DNA of 64,000 nucleotides from Microcoleus sp. FACHB-672 (GCF_014695725.1 NZ_JACJOU010000020.1:62001-126000); one strand, 5' to 3'; positions 25,201 to 33,961 are shown, numbered from the stretch's first letter. The notes: generated by a model from the letters alone, not told the origin. Translations and numbers: made by a program.

Positions 25201-26019
25201 TGGAGCGAACACCTCATCTAATTTCGCCACAAGCCTCTTATAACTACTTCCAGCCAAAAGCTTTTGTTCGATTTTAGCCAACTGACTGTTTAGATTGGCT
25301 ATTTCTTCCTTAAGAAGAACATTTTCTTCTTTAATGACGATATAGTTTTGCTTGAGTTCGGCCACTTCTGTAATTAACCGAACAATTGCTACTTCTATGC
25401 CTTCGGCATCATCATTTTCATAATCAGAATCATCTATGTCTTTGCCCTTGAGTTCATACGTCGCACTTGGTTGTAAAGAATTTGATTGTTTTTGATTTTC
25501 TTCAGTCTCTGAAAGTTGAGAGTCAATTTTATTGTTATCAACCTCGATTAATTCATTTTCTACATCATCAATTGCCCAATTTTCATACTCGCTACTACTA
25601 TTACTTTGCTTTTTCTCCTTGCGTCTGGCCTGGTAACTGTCATAGCTATAGCCTTTCATAGCCATTATTTTTTGGACGTCCGCCAAAGTTACCCAGTTCG
25701 CTAAAAAATATAAATCTGCCCCTTGAGGGCCGACAAACTTACGTCGCTCTATTAATGCTCTATCTATTTGCCCGTATTCAGGATCGCTCATTCGACGGAG
25801 GCGAGTTGAGGTGGCTGCGTTTGATAAGCCCATCACGCGCATCATCTCAACCACTGTAACACCGAGACCAACTGCTGGGTCGGTGTTTTTGCCGATATAT
25901 TCTAAAGCCACCAGATCGCACTGATCGCGCGTACTGAGGTGCGGCAAGTTTCTTCTGGCTAGGCTGGAGTCAGTGCTGCTAGCTTGATCAGCGTTTGATT
26001 GTTCGCTAGAATATGACAT
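25168..26019 (-). CDS. Uncharacterised HTH/coiled-coil protein
   Basis: A 283-residue protein in three parts. The N-terminus is Ser/Asn-rich. Residues about 32-115 form a helical region that could be a winged helix (CDLVALEYIGKNTD, VVEMMRVMGLSNAATSTRLRRMSD). A long acidic linker (about 145-210) leads to a C-terminal leucine-zipper-like coiled coil (LITEVAELKQNYIVIKEENV to about 260). This resembles a DNA-binding protein that dimerises, but I do not recognise the family. The gene is directly upstream of the aberrant tRNA, separated by a large hairpin, so it may share a transcript with it. The low G+C content and simple linker fit a horizontally acquired gene. Confidence 0.65.
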   Translation of the reverse strand: MSYSSEQSNADQASSTDSSLARRNLPHLSTRDQCDLVALEYIGKNTDPAVGLGVTVVEMMRVMGLSNAATSTRLRRMSDPEYGQIDRALIERRKFVGPQGADLYFLANWVTLADVQKIMAMKGYSYDSYQARRKEKKQSNSSSEYENWAIDDVENELIEVDNNKIDSQLSETEENQKQSNSLQPSATYELKGKDIDDSDYENDDAEGIEVAIVRLITEVAELKQNYIVIKEENVLLKEEIANLNSQLAKIEQKLLAGSSYKRLVAKLDEVFAPNQTQNGKDAH

Positions 26020-26133
26020 AGAAAATTTAGCTCCTAAGTTTCAACAGGGGAGTAAAGCTGCCTCTAATTCTGGCTAATTGAAGATTGTTGCCTGGTAAGC
26101 GTTAAATCTTTCAAAAAGAACAGAGGCATACTA

Positions 26134-26186
26134 AAAGATGAAGGCAACCATGCTTTGAGGAAAGCTGGTTGCTTCATTTTTGTTTT
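26134..26186. other. Bulged stem-loop with T-rich tail
   Basis: AAGATGAAGGCAACCATGCTTT and the region GAAAGCTGGTTGCTTCATTTT form a long stem with two bulges, followed by TTTTGTTTT on the plus strand. It lies 115 bases upstream of the minus-strand HTH gene. It looks like an intrinsic terminator for a plus-strand transcript, yet no plus-strand gene precedes it. Confidence 0.5.
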
Positions 26187-26256
26187 AACATATCTTTCCG
26201 CGCCTTGCAAGTAGGCTTAGAAAAAAAGAACAAAATATCAACCACAAACCTTTTAG

Positions 26257-26592
26257 CAACAAAAAAGCTTATAAGCTCTAAGCTGAAGTTTCGTCTAGAA
26301 CATTCCCGGAAAGGCTCGTGCAGTCTTTTCTTGGGCGATTTTGAGGAGGGCGGCTACTGGATATCTTGCGGGAGGAGTCACTTCAAAAGCTTACGGGAGA
26401 AAAGCTTTGGTTAATCCCACACAGAAATAGGGTAAGAGTGAGTTCCCCCTCAAATAATCGAGGAAATCTTAAGTATATGGGTAAGCCTTCCCGGTAAAAA
26501 TCGCTCAATCAATTACAGGGTAAACCTTTCATGAGTTAGGAGGCTATTCATTGAGCGGAACTTCAGCTTAGAGCTTATAAGCTTTTTTGTTG
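26257..26592. repeat. 336-bp segment closed by perfect 34-bp inverted repeat
   Basis: Bases 26257-26290 are the exact reverse complement of 26559-26592. The arm carries an internal palindrome AGCTTATAAGCT. The 268 bases between the arms have no convincing reading frame but contain smaller hairpins, for example AAAGCTT/AAGCTTT at about 26386-26407. No target duplication is apparent, and no transposase or reverse transcriptase is nearby. It may be a non-autonomous mobile element or a structured RNA closed by the long stem. Confidence 0.8.
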
Positions 26593-27204
26593 TTACACGC
26601 CTAGCTCTATACAACAAGGTTACGACAACAAAAAACATGGGCAAAGCAGTAAGAGAGCAGAACAGCAAGAGTTAAAGCCAGTTCAGCTAGAATTATCTCT
26701 GTCGGAATAGGAGATCTGCCTAAGATTTAATTGATTGCCTACTCTCCTAAATATATTAGATAAATTTATTAATACTGAAATACTGATAAGCTATAAATAT
26801 TTTTGATGATTAGCGCCGCAGACAACACCTCTGACACAACCCATCGACCCAAAGCGCCAGTCCCTTAAACCGCGCCCCACCCTGAGGACGCTCCGAGAGC
26901 AACCGTAACCCATGCTTTTTGCACCCCTGTCTTTGCTGAAACTGCAACTCAATCTTGTGACACGGTGACATCATAAAACAAACATTTATTTGCTCAATCT
27001 TTAAAAAGTTGCAAAACTAAAGTTTCTAATGAAGCACAAATAATTTGTCCTAATTTTAGGAATGTACACTTAATTTGTAAATATACATTGGCATATTTAC
27101 AAACTCTAATTCTTCAAGCTTTGTAGTGATTATGTTTAAAATAATTAAGTTTTGCGCTCATTAATTTCGGAAGTGGTAAAATATTTTGTTAATCTACATT
27201 AAAG
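26593..27204. other. Right part of accessory island, no gene seen
   Basis: These 612 bases are A/T-rich toward the LRR gene. A block at 26816-26960 has more G+C and phrases such as ACCCATCGACCC but no open frame of length. A direct echo of the inverted-repeat arm end (CAACAAAAAA) occurs at about 26624-26633. Confidence 0.45.
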
Positions 27205-28152
27205 CTAAAACTTACAAATTGACTCAGGTTGAACCGGGCAAGCTTGTTCAGAAACTCGGTTTTGCCGCAGATTAACCGTTGTTAGTTTCGTTAAAGATTT
27301 CAAAGCACTAATATTTTTAACTTGATTGGAATTCAAATTAAGTTCAGTTAAATTCGTCAGAAATTGCAGAGCCTCGATTTCTCTAATTTTATTGACGCTA
27401 AGAAAAAGGATCGTTAAGTTACTCAATTCTTGCAAAGCGCTAATATCTCTGATTTGATTGCCGCTAACAAAAAGAGCGGTTAAGTTTTCTAGCGGCTTCA
27501 GCGGACTGAGATCCTTAATTTGATTGCCGGTGAGATAGAGTCCTGTTAAATTTGTCAAAAATTGTAAGGAACTGATATCAGAAATTTGATTAAAATCTAG
27601 AGATAGTGTCGTTAACTTAGTCAACGATTTCAGCAACGTAATATCTGAGATTTGATTATGACTCAGAGAAAGATAAGTGAGATTGGTTAAAGGTTGCAGG
27701 GGCGTGAGATCGGAAATTTGATTTTCGTAAAGGTCTAGATGAGTGAGATTGGTTAAAGATTGCAGAGGTGTAAGATCGGAAATTTGATTATAGCTGAGAT
27801 ATAGATTCGTTAAATTAGTCAGCGATTGCAAGGGGCTAAGATTAGAAATTTGCTGACCTTTAAGGATAAGAATAGTCTGTCTTGAAAGTTGCTTGTTTGC
27901 CACATCACAATCAGAAGTGCCGGCTTCTTTTAATAGCACCTCAACCGTATGTTTTACATCAGCCGAAAGATTAGCTTGATTGAAGCACCAATCAGCAAAC
28001 GTTTTAAACATCGTTGCCGGCACCGGCTGACCGATAGACGCCGGCACCCTGTAAACTTCTAAAGAGAGTGTTAGAGCAATACTCACAGAAACGAGTGCTT
28101 GAAAGATTTTTGCGCGAGCCGAGTTATTTTTGCCTAAAATTTTCAGTAACAT
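27205..28152 (-). CDS. Internalin-type leucine-rich-repeat protein
   Basis: A 315-residue protein with an N-terminal hydrophobic signal (about 15-33, FQALVSVSIALTLSLEVY), a small cap region (about 40-90), and then about nine 22-residue repeats of the form LTNLTxLxLSxNQISDLTPLQS (about 95-300). This is the bacterial internalin-like LRR class that forms a curved solenoid for protein binding. No enzyme or anchor domain is attached, so it is probably periplasmic or secreted. The repeats are regular, and the C-terminus ends shortly after a capping segment containing a Cys pair. It is divergent from the ABA4-like gene, with 33 bases between start codons, so the promoters overlap. Confidence 0.87.
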   Translation of the reverse strand: MLLKILGKNNSARAKIFQALVSVSIALTLSLEVYRVPASIGQPVPATMFKTFADWCFNQANLSADVKHTVEVLLKEAGTSDCDVANKQLSRQTILILKGQQISNLSPLQSLTNLTNLYLSYNQISDLTPLQSLTNLTHLDLYENQISDLTPLQPLTNLTYLSLSHNQISDITLLKSLTKLTTLSLDFNQISDISSLQFLTNLTGLYLTGNQIKDLSPLKPLENLTALFVSGNQIRDISALQELSNLTILFLSVNKIREIEALQFLTNLTELNLNSNQVKNISALKSLTKLTTVNLRQNRVSEQACPVQPESICKF

Positions 28153-28185
28153 TCTCTTCCATCACGCAGGAGTCACGACCAGGTT

Positions 28186-28641
28186 ATGACAATCGAACAA
28201 CTATTCACCGGCGCTAATTTATTCGTCTTACCCTTTTGGACATTAATGATTTTATTGCCCAACTGGGGGATCACCCGAAAGATTATGCAATCCCTAATAC
28301 CTTTTGTGATCTTAGCCGCGCTGTACTTATTTTTGCTCAGCGGCACCATCACATCTGAATCTGCTCAAGCATTATCCAATCCAAAATTAGCAGATATCGC
28401 CCGCTTCTTCGCTGAAGAAAGAGCCGCAGCAACCGGCTGGGTACATTTTCTAGTAATGGATCTATTTGTAGGTCGTTGGATCTACCTAGAAGGACAACGC
28501 ACCGGCACCTGGACAATTCATTCTATCGCCCTCTGCTTGTTTGCCGGCCCGTTAGGCTTGCTCTCCCATATTCTCACCGCTTGGGTAAGTCAGAAATTCT
28601 TCCCACAACCTCAAACAGAACCAACACCAACAACACCCTAA
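28186..28641 (+). CDS. ABA4-like (DUF4281) membrane protein
   Basis: A 151-residue protein with four hydrophobic segments. VLPFWTLMILLPNW at the N-terminus, WVHFLVMDLFVGRWIYLEG (about 87-105) and LFAGPLGLLSHILT are typical of the ABA4-like family. In plants ABA4 is needed for neoxanthin formation; in cyanobacteria the role is not settled and may involve carotenoid modification. The ATG at 28186 is preceded by CAGGAG at 28168-28173. It appears complete and is followed by a short tail of Thr/Pro residues. Confidence 0.88.
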   Translation: MTIEQLFTGANLFVLPFWTLMILLPNWGITRKIMQSLIPFVILAALYLFLLSGTITSESAQALSNPKLADIARFFAEERAAATGWVHFLVMDLFVGRWIYLEGQRTGTWTIHSIALCLFAGPLGLLSHILTAWVSQKFFPQPQTEPTPTTP

Positions 28642-28747
28642 CCCTATTTTCCAGCATTCACAAAAACCGCACTCAATTCTTGGCAGGTTGGGTTGACGCA
28701 GGGAACCCCTAACAAAAACATCCGAACCTAGGTGAATACAGATAAAC

Positions 28748-28779
28748 CATCTGCGTTCATCTGCGTCCATCTGCGGTTA
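28748..28779 (-). repeat. Interspersed CCGCAGATGNACGCAGATG repeat, copy 1
   Basis: On the minus strand this reads TAACCGCAGATGGACGCAG followed by ATGAACGCAGATG, three imperfect 10-base units. Similar units occur at 59196-59237 and, in part, at 63110-63151. It lies in the gap between the ABA4-like and cupin genes. Confidence 0.7.
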
Positions 28780-28807
28780 AAAAAAACCTAATTCGCAGCC
28801 AAACAGC

Positions 28808-29419
28808 TTACAAAATTTTAGCTGTAGAACTCACCGGCTCAAACTTCAACGGTGAATATTTTTCCGGTTTCCCAGAAATATGAAAACTCACCGCCGGCTC
28901 ATCACCGAAAGCTTCAACACAATGAATAACATTAGACGTAAAACACAGAATATCCCCACCCTCCAAAATGCGTTCACCAACCCGTTGAACTCGATTTGGA
29001 AATTCAGCCTCGCCGGTTCTTTGCCAAAACGTATTTTTCTCCTGACCACTAATTAGCGCCACCATTGCCCAAGTCCCATGATGGTGAATCGCCGAAACTT
29101 TTCCAGGCAGCCAAGATACAATTTGCACACATAGGGGAAAATTTGGCTCCTCGTAAAGCTTTAAAACCGACCATCCCGTTTCCGGGGAAGGTTCAAGATA
29201 AGTACATTGCAGCCAATAGGAACTCGTGAGCAACCGGCGCACCAATGGGCGAATTGCTTGGAGACGCCGGCGATCTTCTTGTACCTCCAACAGAATATCT
29301 TCCACCTCTGTCAGAAACCGATAGAGCCGGTAAGTGTTGGTTGGCCACTCACTCTCGCTCAGCAACACACAAGCTTGACACTGCCCGCTATCGGTGACTA
29401 ACCAATCATGACTTTCCAT
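28808..29419 (-). CDS. Cysteine-dioxygenase-like cupin
   Basis: A 203-residue protein of the cysteine dioxygenase family, non-heme iron cupins that oxidise thiols. The metal site appears in SAIHHHGTWAMVALISGQEKN (near 110-130), and a third His in CFTSNVIHCVEAF (near 168-180). Helices precede the cupin barrel, as in the family. The substrate could be cysteine or another thiol; cyanobacterial members are uncharacterised to my knowledge. It is divergent from the disulfide-reductase gene (29544), a thiol-related neighbour, and the two share a 125-base promoter region. Confidence 0.85.
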   Translation of the reverse strand: MESHDWLVTDSGQCQACVLLSESEWPTNTYRLYRFLTEVEDILLEVQEDRRRLQAIRPLVRRLLTSSYWLQCTYLEPSPETGWSVLKLYEEPNFPLCVQIVSWLPGKVSAIHHHGTWAMVALISGQEKNTFWQRTGEAEFPNRVQRVGERILEGGDILCFTSNVIHCVEAFGDEPAVSFHISGKPEKYSPLKFEPVSSTAKIL

Positions 29420-29543
29420 AAAAAGGCAAAACTTAAAAATATCGGTGCAACAAATATTACTGAACCGAATCGCTCAATCAGCTTTAACTGCATCACAAGC
29501 TAAGCTAAAGTTACGACGCAACACGGGAATAACAGGTGAAATC

Positions 29544-30968
29544 GTGGCAGTTGAATACGATTTAGTCATCATCGGCGGTGGATCTGGGGGTTTAGTCGTC
29601 GCTAGTGCGGCAGCGCAACTGAAAGCAAAAGTAGTCTTGGTAGAACGGGATCGCTTGGGAGGGGACTGTCTTTGGGTGGGTTGCGTACCCAGCAAATCCC
29701 TGATTCACGCCTCTCGTATCGCCTATGAAGTCAAAAATGCTGAGCGTTTTGGCATTTCCTACCAAGATCCCCAAATTGATTTTGCCAAAGCCAATCGGCA
29801 CGTTCAGCACGTCATCTCCACCATTGAACCCAATGACTCATCGGCACGATTTGAAAGCTTAGGCGTTGAAGTCATCTTTGGAGCGGGCCAATTCCTTGAC
29901 GGGCAGACTTTTGAGGTAAATGGCCGAAAACTCCGCGCCAGAGCATTTGTGATTGCCACCGGCTCAAAACCGGCACTTCTCCCTGTACCGGGACTGCAAC
30001 AAGCCGGTTATTTAACCAACGAGCAAGTTTTCTCTGTGCAACAGCGTCCAGAATCCCTTGCCGTCATCGGTGGGGGGCCAATTGGCTGCGAATTGGGTCA
30101 AGCATTCTCCCGCTTAGGTTCGCAGGTGACGCTGATCGCCAGCAAAGATCGCATTTTACCCAAAGAAGACCCGGAAGCTGCGGCTGCGGTGCAAGCCCAG
30201 TTTGAATCTGAAGGCATTCGAGTGCTAACGAACACACGAGTAGATCGGGTGGAAGTGCTGGAGGGTGAAAAAGTTCTGTGGATGGGAAACCAGAAAATTG
30301 TCGCGGCTGAAATTTTGGTGGCTGCCGGTCGAGTTGCGAATGTAGAATCTCTGAATTTGGAAGCTGCCGGTGTGGAAGCCGGTAAACAGGGAATTCAGGT
30401 AAACGGCAAACTGCAAACAACCAATCCCCGCATTTATGCCTGTGGGGATGTGATCGGCGGCTACCAATTTACCCACGTTGCCAGCTATGAAGCCAGTGTG
30501 GTGCTGAAAAATGCTTTATTCTTTCCCCTAACTAAAGCGAATTATCGGGTGATTCCCTGGGCAACCTTTACCGATCCTGAACTTGCTAGGGTCGGATTGA
30601 CAGAGGAAGCAGCGAGAAACCGTTACGGGGATCGCATTCTGGTACTTAAACAGGAATTTGCCTCTGTAGATCGCGCTCAAGCAGAAGCAGCGACAGGTGG
30701 ATTTGCTAAAATTATTACTAAAGGTAACGGAGAAATTCTCGGCGCTCATATCGTTGGCCCTTCTGCCGGCGAGTTAATTCACGAGGTCGTTTTGGCGATG
30801 TCCAACCGGCTCAAGGTATCGGCCCTCACGGGCATGATTCACATCTACCCCACCCTGGCAGAAGTTAACAGTAAAGCGGCTTTGCAGCTCACCAAGCAAA
30901 AATATGCCAAAAATAGCCGGTTGCAGAGCATTCTAGAGAAGTTCTTCCAATTGCGCCGATCCTTCTAA
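29544..30968 (+). CDS. FAD-dependent pyridine nucleotide-disulfide oxidoreductase (MerA-like)
   Basis: Family-I flavoprotein of about 475 residues with FAD motif VIIGGGSGGL, redox disulfide GDCLWVGCVPSKS, NAD(P) motif VIGGGPIGCELGQAF, second FAD motif IYACGDVIGG and C-terminal dimer/active-site segment HIYPTLAEVN with its His and Glu. Cyanobacterial relatives are often annotated mercuric reductase, but the N-terminal metal-binding domain and C-terminal Cys pair of true MerA are absent, so mercury is not a safe substrate. I chose the GTG at 29544 because AGGTGA (29534-29539) precedes it and it opens with VAVEYDLVIIGGG; a GTG at 29445 would add 33 residues of unusual composition. Confidence 0.85.
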   Translation: MAVEYDLVIIGGGSGGLVVASAAAQLKAKVVLVERDRLGGDCLWVGCVPSKSLIHASRIAYEVKNAERFGISYQDPQIDFAKANRHVQHVISTIEPNDSSARFESLGVEVIFGAGQFLDGQTFEVNGRKLRARAFVIATGSKPALLPVPGLQQAGYLTNEQVFSVQQRPESLAVIGGGPIGCELGQAFSRLGSQVTLIASKDRILPKEDPEAAAAVQAQFESEGIRVLTNTRVDRVEVLEGEKVLWMGNQKIVAAEILVAAGRVANVESLNLEAAGVEAGKQGIQVNGKLQTTNPRIYACGDVIGGYQFTHVASYEASVVLKNALFFPLTKANYRVIPWATFTDPELARVGLTEEAARNRYGDRILVLKQEFASVDRAQAEAATGGFAKIITKGNGEILGAHIVGPSAGELIHEVVLAMSNRLKVSALTGMIHIYPTLAEVNSKAALQLTKQKYAKNSRLQSILEKFFQLRRSF

Positions 30969-31275
30969 GCAGACCGAGCAAAAACGCGTTTCTCCTTTTT
31001 TGTCTGCTACTCTTTCACGCTTCAATTTTTTTACGCTCGTGCTGCTGTACTGCCTGGTCACTAGCCACCTATCTCATCCATTCGTTCCGATTAGTGATCT
31101 ATATCACATACTTTCCATACTTATATCACCCTTCCTCAATAACTAGAATCACTCTTCCGGTAGATGATTGTCACATAATTTTAATGAATCGGTCACTGTC
31201 GGTGGGAAAAAATGCCCCATACTAGAAATATGAAGATTTGTTTATGGCACCCAACAGTCCTAGGAGGGACTTGCC

Positions 31276-31665
31276 ATGCTCTCAAGACCCAGTTTCGATG
31301 ATCGAACTCTGGCTGAATCCTTTTACCAAGCGTTACTACATCGCTTCTGTGATTCTTTTGATGGTTCCACCCGCAGCCTGTTAGATAATTGCACCTTTGG
31401 TATTGCCCCCAGTCAAACTGGCGTGAAAACCTTTTTCATTTTGGCTCCTTCCCTAGACGCGGCAAAGCAACTAGCCGAAAGCATCGGCAGCATCATCACT
31501 CAAGTAACCAACCTGATGCCTGGAGTCGCCCAGACAGGTATCTGCGTGGCCCCGCCTGAAATAGCAGAGGATTCTACCAATCCAGAAGACTTAGGACAAT
31601 TTCCACCTAAGTTTATGATGGGTAAAATTTTCTCCCACCCATCCGAGGTTGGAAGTGCAAATTAG
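31276..31665 (+). CDS. Hypothetical protein
   Basis: A 129-residue protein with no domain I recognise. It starts MLSRPSFDDRTLAESFYQALLHRF, has a mixed middle (KTFFILAPSLDAAKQLAESIGSIIT) and an acidic/Pro-rich end. No signal peptide or membrane segment. The start is well supported by TAGGAGGGA at 31260-31268. A small hairpin with a T run (AGCCT...GGGCTTTTTT, 31713-31736) follows as terminator. The upstream region contains A/T-rich promoter-like sequence (ACTAGAAT, TATATCAC). It is a monocistronic unit between the disulfide reductase and the STAS/sugar-transferase gene. Confidence 0.68.
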   Translation: MLSRPSFDDRTLAESFYQALLHRFCDSFDGSTRSLLDNCTFGIAPSQTGVKTFFILAPSLDAAKQLAESIGSIITQVTNLMPGVAQTGICVAPPEIAEDSTNPEDLGQFPPKFMMGKIFSHPSEVGSAN

Positions 31666-32269
31666 CAAATATTTTGTTTGGCCGGGCTACATCTAATTTG
31701 ACCTGCTGTGCTAGAGCCTGCTTCTGTGGGCTTTTTTAATGGGGATCACGCTGTGGCAAGGGAAGGGCTATGATGTTTCTGCCGGCAGCCTAGTTTGCCT
31801 TCCGATCAAGCTCAACGCTCCCCAAACAAATTGTTAAGTTTTTTTGCACTTGACGCCTAAAAAACTAACCACTGGTAGCGAACAACTTATATTATTTCTG
31901 CGGGAGTCGCTCCATCCACTGGGAGTTCGGGTGTCCCAGCCACAAAAGCCAAAAAAAGCTTGACAAAAGCGACTATTAGCTTATTCAATTTGAGTTTTGG
32001 ATGCGGCTTTGTGTGATCGGCAATACAGCCGGCTAGATCGAAGCATTCCAAAGCGGTCAGTTTGGCCGGTAAAAACTTTTCCTTAAATTAAAGATATCTG
32101 ACATAAATTGCTAGGGGACTTTTTTTTGTTCAAGCAACTGTGTTAGAAAAGTGTGAGTGGGATTGATACTAAGTTGTTTCCTCAGTTAGGATTAGCCAGA
32201 TAAGGATGAAAATCATTCGCCAAAGTTTCAAAATAAAATTATGCGAGCGTAACTTAGTATCAGGCTTTT
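31666..32269. other. Intergenic region upstream of EPS switch cluster
   Basis: No gene is seen in 604 bases. Features are the terminator at 31713-31736, a hairpin CTGGGA/TCCCAG at 31919-31939, and TTGACA at 31960-31965 with a weak minus-10 about 17 bases later. The long leader suggests regulated transcription of the cluster that follows. Confidence 0.5.
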
Positions 32270-33271
32270 ATGGTTAGCCAACCCTCAGACGCAGACTTTC
32301 GGGTTACAGTCACTAACGAAATTCCCTTGGTTCAGCTGCCTGCTCGCCTCAGCGTGCTAGAAGCAGTCGCCTTTAAGCAAACCTGCCAACAGCTTTGCCA
32401 GCAAAGCCCCATTCCCAGCAAAATCATCCTTGATTTTAGCCAAACCCACTTTATGGACAGCAGTGGGGTAGGGGCTTTGGTCAATAATGTGCGAATCACC
32501 CAACAGCAGGGAATTGAATTGGTGCTGCAAACTGTCCAGCCCCAAGTCATGGCAGTCCTGTCCATAACTGGACTCGATCAAGTTTTAAAAATTGAACCCG
32601 CAACGGAAACAACGGCGACAACCAATAGCGCCCGTCGCGTCCAAAATCAGCTACCGACGACCCATCCCTCGGTACGATCATGGGTCAAACGCTTGATAGA
32701 CGTGGTGGGGGCTTTGGTAGGTTTGGTTCTGACGGCAATTTTGCTGATCCCCATTGGGATTGCCATCAAACTGGACGATCCTGGCCCGATTTTCTTCAGT
32801 CAAATCCGCTGCGGTTGGATGGGCCGGCGGTTTCGGTTGTGGAAACTGCGCTCCATGTGCGTCAATGCAGAAGCGCTGAAGTCACAAGTCGCCAACCAAG
32901 TAGAAGGCCCATTATTTAAAAACGACAACGATCCCCGGATCACGCGAGTAGGCCGGTTTCTGCGGCGAACCAGTTTGGATGAGTTGCCGCAGTTTTGGAA
33001 CGTGCTCAGAGGGGAAATGAGTTTAGTTGGCACCCGCCCCCCGACCCCAGATGAAGTAGAGCGTTACGAAGTGCCAGAATGGCAGCGCTTAGATGTCAAA
33101 CCCGGCATGACCGGCGAATGGCAAGTAAAGGGCCGGTCTCGCATCAGCAAATTTGAGGACGTGATCCGCCTGGATTTGCAATATCAAAAGAATTGGAGCC
33201 TTATATATGACTTAAAATTAATTATCCAAACTGTTCTGGTCCTGTTTAATAAAAACAGCGGTGCGATGTGA
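32270..33271 (+). CDS. STAS domain fused to undecaprenyl-P sugar transferase
   Basis: A 333-residue fusion. Residues 15-112 are a STAS anti-anti-sigma domain with the phosphorylation motif D63-S-S-G66. After a linker, one membrane helix (about 145-167) leads into a bacterial sugar transferase (WcaJ/ExoY type): GPIFFSQIR, FRLWKLRSM, RRTSLDELPQFWNVL and SLVGTRPP. The enzyme places the first sugar phosphate on undecaprenyl phosphate to start exopolysaccharide assembly. The fusion suggests that phosphorylation of the STAS serine switches enzyme activity or location. The next two genes encode the matching kinase and phosphatase types. The Asp-Glu pair and basic residues of the transferase are present, so it should be active. 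Confidence 0.92.
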   Translation: MVSQPSDADFRVTVTNEIPLVQLPARLSVLEAVAFKQTCQQLCQQSPIPSKIILDFSQTHFMDSSGVGALVNNVRITQQQGIELVLQTVQPQVMAVLSITGLDQVLKIEPATETTATTNSARRVQNQLPTTHPSVRSWVKRLIDVVGALVGLVLTAILLIPIGIAIKLDDPGPIFFSQIRCGWMGRRFRLWKLRSMCVNAEALKSQVANQVEGPLFKNDNDPRITRVGRFLRRTSLDELPQFWNVLRGEMSLVGTRPPTPDEVERYEVPEWQRLDVKPGMTGEWQVKGRSRISKFEDVIRLDLQYQKNWSLIYDLKLIIQTVLVLFNKNSGAM

Positions 33272-33316
33272 GGGAAGATTTCTGAATTAAGAATTGAGAA
33301 TTCTTTATTCTTCCTT

Positions 33317-33344
33317 CTTCATTCTTCATTCTTCATTCTTCATT
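33317..33344 (+). repeat. Heptanucleotide tandem repeat (4 x CTTCATT)
   Basis: Four perfect CTTCATT units, with degenerate units upstream (33303-33316). It ends six bases before the likely ATG at 33351. Heptamer repeats of this kind (STRR) are known from filamentous cyanobacteria. Copy-number change would alter the spacing of upstream signals. Confidence 0.8.
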
Positions 33345-33350
33345 GAGAAG

Positions 33351-33845
33351 ATGGTGTTAGACAACCTTGGCAGCTGGTGGAAATCCCACCTGAGAAAAAA
33401 ACCAGAGAAACAAGAACAACCCCTCAAACAAGCGCAGCTTTCCGTATTGACGGAACTGAATTCTCTAGCCGAAGTTTTGCAATGGTTTGAGCAGTTTAAG
33501 CTGGCGCTGCTACCCTGTAACGTTTGGTGGCAATGCCAAACAGCCCTTGCAGAAGGCTTGACGAACGCGGTGCGCCATGCCCACCGAAACTTGCCTCAGA
33601 CGACCCCAATTGAGATTGAGGTCAAACTTTTTCCACACAGAATGGAAATGCGAATTTGGGATCAAGGTCAACCGTTCGACCTAGAAAAAAGGTTGCACGA
33701 AAACCTAGCGCTCTTTCGCCCTGGCGATCCCGACCCGCATGGCAATGGATTGATCTTTATGTACAAGCTAATGGATGAGCTTTCGTATACGCGAACACCA
33801 GACGAGCGCAATTGTTTGCTGATGCAAAAGAACATTAGCAAATAA
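33351..33845 (+). CDS. RsbW-like serine kinase / anti-sigma factor
   Basis: A 164-residue GHKL-type ATPase. N box EGLTNAVRHAH, G1-like WDQGQPFD and G2-like HGNGLIFMYKL are all present, so ATP binding and STAS-serine kinase activity are expected. The family phosphorylates STAS antagonists such as SpoIIAA or RsbV. I chose the ATG at 33351 (VLDNLGSWWKSH) because the longer frame from 33294 is mostly the CTTCATT repeat translated. It lies 79 bases after the STAS-transferase gene and 116 bases before the phosphatase gene, all in one direction. The natural partner is the STAS domain of the upstream gene. Confidence 0.9.
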   Translation: MVLDNLGSWWKSHLRKKPEKQEQPLKQAQLSVLTELNSLAEVLQWFEQFKLALLPCNVWWQCQTALAEGLTNAVRHAHRNLPQTTPIEIEVKLFPHRMEMRIWDQGQPFDLEKRLHENLALFRPGDPDPHGNGLIFMYKLMDELSYTRTPDERNCLLMQKNISK

Positions 33846-33961
33846 TCAAATTTTTTAATGTTGGTTGTGTCAATTGCGCTTTTTTACCAGCCCGTTTAAA
33901 ATCAACCCCTAGGGGGATTGCCTCGATGAGCCACGTCTATTTAGATGTATAGGAGTAGCTT

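Noticed and set aside
26169-26414. 81-codon frame entering the inverted-repeat element
   Set aside because: It crosses the 34-bp arm and small hairpins; the sequence looks like translated non-coding DNA.
23372-27204. Attachment-site duplication of the tRNA-Leu 3' end
   Set aside because: I looked for the T-arm/acceptor sequence downstream through the island and found no second copy.
29445-29543. N-terminal extension of the disulfide reductase as a metal-binding or targeting domain
   Set aside because: The 33 residues lack a Cys motif and look like untranslated leader; a Shine-Dalgarno sequence sits before the internal GTG.
31276-31665. Hypothetical protein as part of the partner-switching cluster
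   Set aside because: A terminator-like hairpin and 600 bases separate it from the STAS-transferase gene, and its sequence shows no related domain.
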